Shown here one piece after another: positions 5,238 through 8,313 of a stretch of 8,313 nt of DNA. The stretch is from assembly GCA_046318115.1 (NCBI GenBank), contig JBKCVA010000076.1, forward strand, positions 1 to 8,313, in the 5' to 3' direction. The first letter of the stretch is position 1. Every line of letters begins with the position of its first letter. A program made the position numbers and the translations under genes. The notes beneath the pieces were generated by a model. It was not told the DNA's origin. It did no database searches and worked only from the letters and a program-made list of their open reading frames with translations. Origin of the DNA: Aquimonas sp046318115. Lineage in GTDB: Bacteria; Pseudomonadota; Gammaproteobacteria; Xanthomonadales; Xanthomonadaceae.

Positions 5238-7832
5238 ATGTCCGAGTCTCCGCTCATCCACCGCCACGACTACCGCCCGCCCGCCTGGCGCATCCCGCGC
5301 ATTGGCCTCGTCTTCGAGCTCGATGCCGAGCGCACGGTCGTCGAGGGCGAGCTGTGGCTGGAGCCCGAGCGCAGCCGCCGGGGCGAGCCGCTGGAGCTGG
5401 ACGGCGAAGGTCTTGAACTCGAATGGCTGGAGCTGGACGGCCGTCGGCTTGAATCCGGCGACTACCACTACGACGGCCATCGCCTGCGTATCGAAGGCCT
5501 GCGTCAAGCCTGCGTGCTGCGCAGCAAGGTAGCCATCGCACCGTCGGCCAACACCGCGCTCGAAGGCCTGTACACCAGCGGCGCGCTGCTGCTGACCCAG
5601 TGCGAGGCCGAAGGCTTTCGTCGCATCACGTTCTTCATCGATCGGCCCGATGTGCTCAGCGTGTATGCGGTCGAGCTGCGCGCCGAGCGCGCGCGCTATC
5701 CGGTGCTGCTGGCCAACGGCAATCCCGCCGGCAGCGGTGAGCTGGACCGCGGCCGCCACTACGCGCGCTGGCAGGATCCGCATCCCAAGCCCTGCTACCT
5801 GTTCGCGATCGCTACCGGCCGCATGGAGCGCGTGTCCGCGCCCTACATCACCAGCGAGGGCCGCCACGTCGAGGTCAATGTCTGGGCGGAGCCCGGCTTC
5901 GCTCCGCGCTGCGAGTACGCGCTGGGCGCCACCCTGCGGGCGATGCGCTGGGACGAGCAGCGCTTTGGCCGCTGCTATGACCTCGACGTGTTCAACATCG
6001 TCGCCGCCCAGGATTTCACCATGGGCGCGATGGAGAACAAGGGCCTCAACAACTTCAACGCGCGCTTCATCCTGGCCGACCTCGACAGCGCCACCGACGC
6101 CGATTTCGAGGCGGTGGAATCGGTGATCGGACACGAGTACTTCCACAACTGGAGCGGCAACCGCGTCACCGTGCGCGACTGGTTCCAGCTGTCGCTGAAG
6201 GAAGGCTTCACCGTGTTCCGCGACCAGGAGTTCACCGCCGACCTGCGTTCGCGCGCGGTCAAGCGCATCGAGGACGTGCGCATGCTGCGTATGCGCCAGT
6301 TCCCCGAGGACGCAGGCGCGCTGGCGCATCCGGTGCGTCCCGACAGCTACCGCGAGATCAACAACTTCTACACCGCCACCGTCTACGAGAAGGGCGCCGA
6401 GGTGGTGCGCATGCTGCACACCCTGCTCGGCGAGGAGACCTTCCGCCGCGGCTGCGATCTGTACTTCGCGCGCTGGGACGGCAAGGCCGCCAGCGTCGAT
6501 GCCTTTCTGGAGGCGATGCGCGACGCCAGCGGCCGCGATCTCGTGCAGTTCGAACGCTGGTACGCGCAGAGCGGCACGCCGGAAGTGCAGATCGAAACGC
6601 GCTTCGATGCGCGCACGCGGCGCTGCACGCTGCAGATCCGCCAGCACACTGCGCCGACGCCGGACCAGGCCGACAAGCAGCCGCTGCACATTCCCCTCGC
6701 GTATGCGCTCTACGGCGCCGACGATGCGCCGATCGCGGCGCTGCCGCAGGGCGACGCGGCGGCGCGCCCCGGCCTGATCGAGCTCAGTGCCGAGCAGCAC
6801 ACGGTGGTCTTTGGAAACCTCGACGCGCCGCCGCTGCTGAGCTTTCTGCAGGGTCTGTCGGCGCCGGTGCGTCTGCGCTTCGACTACAGCCCCGCCGAGC
6901 TGGCGCGGCTGGCGCGCATCGAGCGCGACCCGCTGTGCCGTTGGGACGCTCTGCAGCAGCTGGCACAGACGGCCCTGCTCGACGCCTCGGCCGCGCACGC
7001 GCAGGCGCTCAGCGAAGCGCTGGGCGCGCTGCTGGCCGACGACACTGTCGACCCGAGCTTCGTCGCCCTGTGCTGGCAGCTGCCCGAGTTCGAGGTGCTG
7101 GTGAACGCGCGCCCGCAGGTCGATATCGACGGCCTGCTCGGCACCCGCCGCGCCCTGCGGCTCAAGCTCGCCCACGACCATGCGGCCCTGCTGGCGCAGC
7201 GCTACACGGCGCTCAGCGTGCAGTTGCCGGATGCGCTGGAGGCCAGCTCCGCCGCCGCACGGCGCTTGAAGAACACCTGCCTGCACTACCTTGGCCTGGT
7301 CGAGGCCGACGGCCTGCGCGCGTTCGCCCAGTTCGAGCGCGCCGGTACGCTCACCGATCGGCTCGCGGCGCTGACTGCGCTGATCCACGTCGGTGCAGCG
7401 CAGGCGGACACCGCGCTTGACGCCTTCCAGCAGCGCGTCGGCGAGGATCTGCTGCTGAACGACAAGTGGATCGCCGCGGTCGCCACGCGGCCACAGCCGG
7501 CCGCGCTCGACGATGTGCTGGACCTGCTTTCCAGCTCGCACTGGAACCCGCGCAATCCCAACCGCGTGCGCGCCCTGCTCGGCAGCTTCGCGCGCAGCAA
7601 CCCGGCCGCGTTCCACCGCGCGGATGGCGCCGGCTATGCCCTGCTGTTCGCGCAGCTGCCGAAGATCGATGCGCTCAACCCGCAGGTCGCGGCACGCCTG
7701 CTGGGATCGCTGGAAGCCTGGCAGCGCTTCGACGCTGATCGTCGCGTGCTGATCGAAGCAGGTCTGCGCGGGCTCGCCGCGCAGAGCCTGTCGCGCGACT
7801 GCGGAGAGATGCTGGAGCGGCTGTTGGCCTAG
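5238..7832 (+). CDS. pepN: Aminopeptidase N (M1 zinc metallopeptidase)
   Basis: The protein is 864 residues, close to the 870 of E. coli PepN. It removes N-terminal residues from peptides in the cytosol, a late step in protein turnover. The exopeptidase motif GAMEN is at 263-267. The zinc site HEYFH is at 299-303, with the third ligand Glu322 in LKEGF, exactly 18 residues after the second histidine. Tyr383 in NNFYTATVYEKG is the transition-state tyrosine. All four sites are shifted by a constant two residues from E. coli numbering. Domains run in the order N-terminal beta saddle, thermolysin-like domain (about 196-440), small beta domain, then helical C-terminal domain to the end. There is no signal peptide. 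The ATG at 5238 gives MSESPLIHRHDYRPP, aligning with the E. coli YRHDYRAP start. No Shine-Dalgarno precedes it, nor the in-frame ATG at 5205. All key residues are intact. Confidence 0.97.
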   Translation: MSESPLIHRHDYRPPAWRIPRIGLVFELDAERTVVEGELWLEPERSRRGEPLELDGEGLELEWLELDGRRLESGDYHYDGHRLRIEGLRQACVLRSKVAIAPSANTALEGLYTSGALLLTQCEAEGFRRITFFIDRPDVLSVYAVELRAERARYPVLLANGNPAGSGELDRGRHYARWQDPHPKPCYLFAIATGRMERVSAPYITSEGRHVEVNVWAEPGFAPRCEYALGATLRAMRWDEQRFGRCYDLDVFNIVAAQDFTMGAMENKGLNNFNARFILADLDSATDADFEAVESVIGHEYFHNWSGNRVTVRDWFQLSLKEGFTVFRDQEFTADLRSRAVKRIEDVRMLRMRQFPEDAGALAHPVRPDSYREINNFYTATVYEKGAEVVRMLHTLLGEETFRRGCDLYFARWDGKAASVDAFLEAMRDASGRDLVQFERWYAQSGTPEVQIETRFDARTRRCTLQIRQHTAPTPDQADKQPLHIPLAYALYGADDAPIAALPQGDAAARPGLIELSAEQHTVVFGNLDAPPLLSFLQGLSAPVRLRFDYSPAELARLARIERDPLCRWDALQQLAQTALLDASAAHAQALSEALGALLADDTVDPSFVALCWQLPEFEVLVNARPQVDIDGLLGTRRALRLKLAHDHAALLAQRYTALSVQLPDALEASSAAARRLKNTCLHYLGLVEADGLRAFAQFERAGTLTDRLAALTALIHVGAAQADTALDAFQQRVGEDLLLNDKWIAAVATRPQPAALDDVLDLLSSSHWNPRNPNRVRALLGSFARSNPAAFHRADGAGYALLFAQLPKIDALNPQVAARLLGSLEAWQRFDADRRVLIEAGLRGLAAQSLSRDCGEMLERLLA

Positions 7833-7846
7833 GCCGAGGCGAGGCC

Positions 7847-7874
7847 CATTGGGTGGGTCAAGACCCACCCAATG
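7847..7874 (+). repeat. REP-like palindrome, copy 3, extended to a 28-bp palindrome
   Basis: The 18-bp core (7852-7869) is identical to the other copies. Here the flanks also pair (CATTG on the left, CAATG on the right), giving a 13-bp perfect stem around AA. It begins 14 nt after the pepN stop, so it would form a strong 3' hairpin in the pepN mRNA. It has no T-tract. Confidence 0.9.
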
Positions 7875-7951
7875 AAATCGCGGGTTCGATTCGCGCCTTG
7901 GCGCGTGCCCGGCACTCGCGTCGCGTTCAAAGCGGCGAAGCACCGCCATAG

Positions 7952-7969
7952 GGTGGGTCTTGACCCACC
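7952..7969 (-). repeat. REP-like palindrome, copy 4 (inverted)
   Basis: The core reads GGTGGGTCTTGACCCACC on the plus strand, the reverse complement of the other copies. The preceding CCATAG is the inverted counterpart of the CTATGG tail of copies 1 and 5. With copy 3, 77 bp to its left, it forms an inverted pair resembling a REPIN or BIME unit. Confidence 0.85.
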
Positions 7970-8066
7970 GAACCACGGCCCTGGCCCCGGTGATTGCTTG
8001 GTTGGCGCATGGCACATGGCGCGAGGCGTGAAGCGGCGCAAGGCGCTTGGCGAGCGTCGAGCCCAT

Positions 8067-8084
8067 GGTGGGTCAAGACCCACC
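8067..8084 (+). repeat. REP-like palindrome, copy 5
   Basis: This has the identical core in forward orientation, followed by CTATGG and preceded by CAT as in copy 2. It lies 12 bp from the terminator hairpin of the downstream minus-strand gene. It forms an inverted pair with copy 4. Confidence 0.85.
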
Positions 8085-8096
8085 CTATGGAATGAC

Positions 8097-8121
8097 AAAG
8101 CCCGCGCAGGGCGCGGGCTTT
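8097..8121 (-). terminator. Rho-independent terminator of the ketoacyl synthase gene
   Basis: AAAGCCCGCGC and GCGCGGGCTTT form a perfect 11-bp stem with loop AGG. On the minus strand it ends GGGCTTTGTCATT, a modest T-rich tail, about 85 nt past the stop of the minus-strand gene. The A/T ends of the stem could also let it stop pepN read-through from the other side. Confidence 0.75.
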
Positions 8122-8206
8122 GGCGGGATCATGCGCGCGGCGGACCGCGGCGCTATTTCAGGGGTGACGCGCCGTGGGCACGGGCCTCACGCCCGCGCGC
8201 GGCGCC

Positions 8207-8313
8207 TCACCACACCACTTCGGCCATCGAACAGTTGAGGCCCGAGCCTATGCCGAGCAGGGCGATGCGCTGGCCCTTGCGCAGGCGGCCCATCTCCTTG
8301 AGCTTGGACAGCA
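8207..8313 (-). CDS. C-terminal end of a thiolase-fold 3-oxoacyl-ACP synthase III, probably OleA-like (partial)
   Basis: Only the last 34 codons and the TGA stop are in the window. The peptide ends GQRIALLGIGSGLNCSMAEVVW. The GxGSGLN motif followed by a short strand ending in Trp is characteristic of the C-terminus of KAS III-type condensing enzymes, and in my recollection most like OleA. OleA performs the head-to-head Claisen condensation of acyl-CoAs that starts long-chain olefin synthesis with OleB, OleC and OleD, and Xanthomonadaceae commonly carry these genes. The catalytic Cys and His lie off the right edge, so FabH or a pigment-pathway KAS III cannot be excluded. The gene converges on pepN and has its own terminator. 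Confidence 0.65.
   Translation of the reverse strand, partial: LSKLKEMGRLRKGQRIALLGIGSGLNCSMAEVVW

Larger units (their letters stand above)
7833..8206. other. Convergent gap between pepN and the ketoacyl synthase gene
   Basis: This 374-bp gap lies between genes that end toward each other. It contains three REP-like copies and one intrinsic terminator, listed separately. No gene is supported in it. Confidence 0.75.

Noticed and set aside
7880..7896. GGTTCGATTC resembling a tRNA T-loop after REP copy 3
   Set aside because: The T-stem has a mismatch, and there is no acceptor, D or anticodon arm upstream; that space is taken by the REP palindrome and the end of pepN.
5208..8066. Very long minus-strand open frame (952 codons) antisense to pepN
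   Set aside because: It mirrors a gene with unmistakable PepN motifs. Long antisense frames are expected in GC-rich genes with G/C at third positions. Its peptide is low-complexity Arg/Gln/Val/Ala and it even reads through the REP copies.

Overview
This is a GC-rich window of what looks like ordinary chromosome from a gammaproteobacterium of the Xanthomonadaceae/Lysobacteraceae type. That placement is an inference from four things: strong GC bias at third codon positions, a Xanthomonadaceae-style set of intergenic repeats, a tricorn-type S41 protease, and an OleA/KAS III-like tail at the right edge. No phage, plasmid, CRISPR, transposase or tRNA/rRNA gene was found, and I see no convincing new multi-gene system.

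Layout from left to right. (1) 1-1671, minus: N-terminal 557 codons of a secreted tricorn-like protease (beta-propeller part; the protease domain lies off the left edge). (2) 1871-2485, plus: a small secreted protein with features reminiscent of the CarG/CpmJ family, divergent from the protease gene. (3) 2486-3080: a gap between convergent genes. It holds two copies of an 18-bp palindromic REP-like element, a roughly 400-bp repeat-like block between them, and a cluster of short palindromes. (4) 3081-4037, minus: a PLP-dependent serine/threonine dehydratase without a regulatory ACT domain. (5) 4038-4472: non-coding, with two GC-rich hairpins sharing the same arms and a three-unit heptamer repeat. 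(6) 4473-5105, minus: a glutathione S-transferase family protein starting at GTG behind a strong Shine-Dalgarno. (7) 5238-7832, plus: pepN, a complete aminopeptidase N, divergent from the GST gene. (8) 7833-8206: a second convergent gap with three more REP-like copies and a Rho-independent terminator. (9) 8207-8313, minus: the last 34 codons of a thiolase-fold ketoacyl synthase, probably OleA-like.

The genes do not form one pathway. Two handle peptides (the exported tricorn-like protein and cytosolic PepN), one deaminates hydroxy amino acids, and one is a GST. Each is probably transcribed separately, because gaps and strand switches separate nearly all of them. The most informative pattern is in the non-coding DNA: all five copies of the GGTGGGTCAAGACCCACC element lie in the two 3'-to-3' gaps, and none lies in a coding region or in either divergent promoter region.
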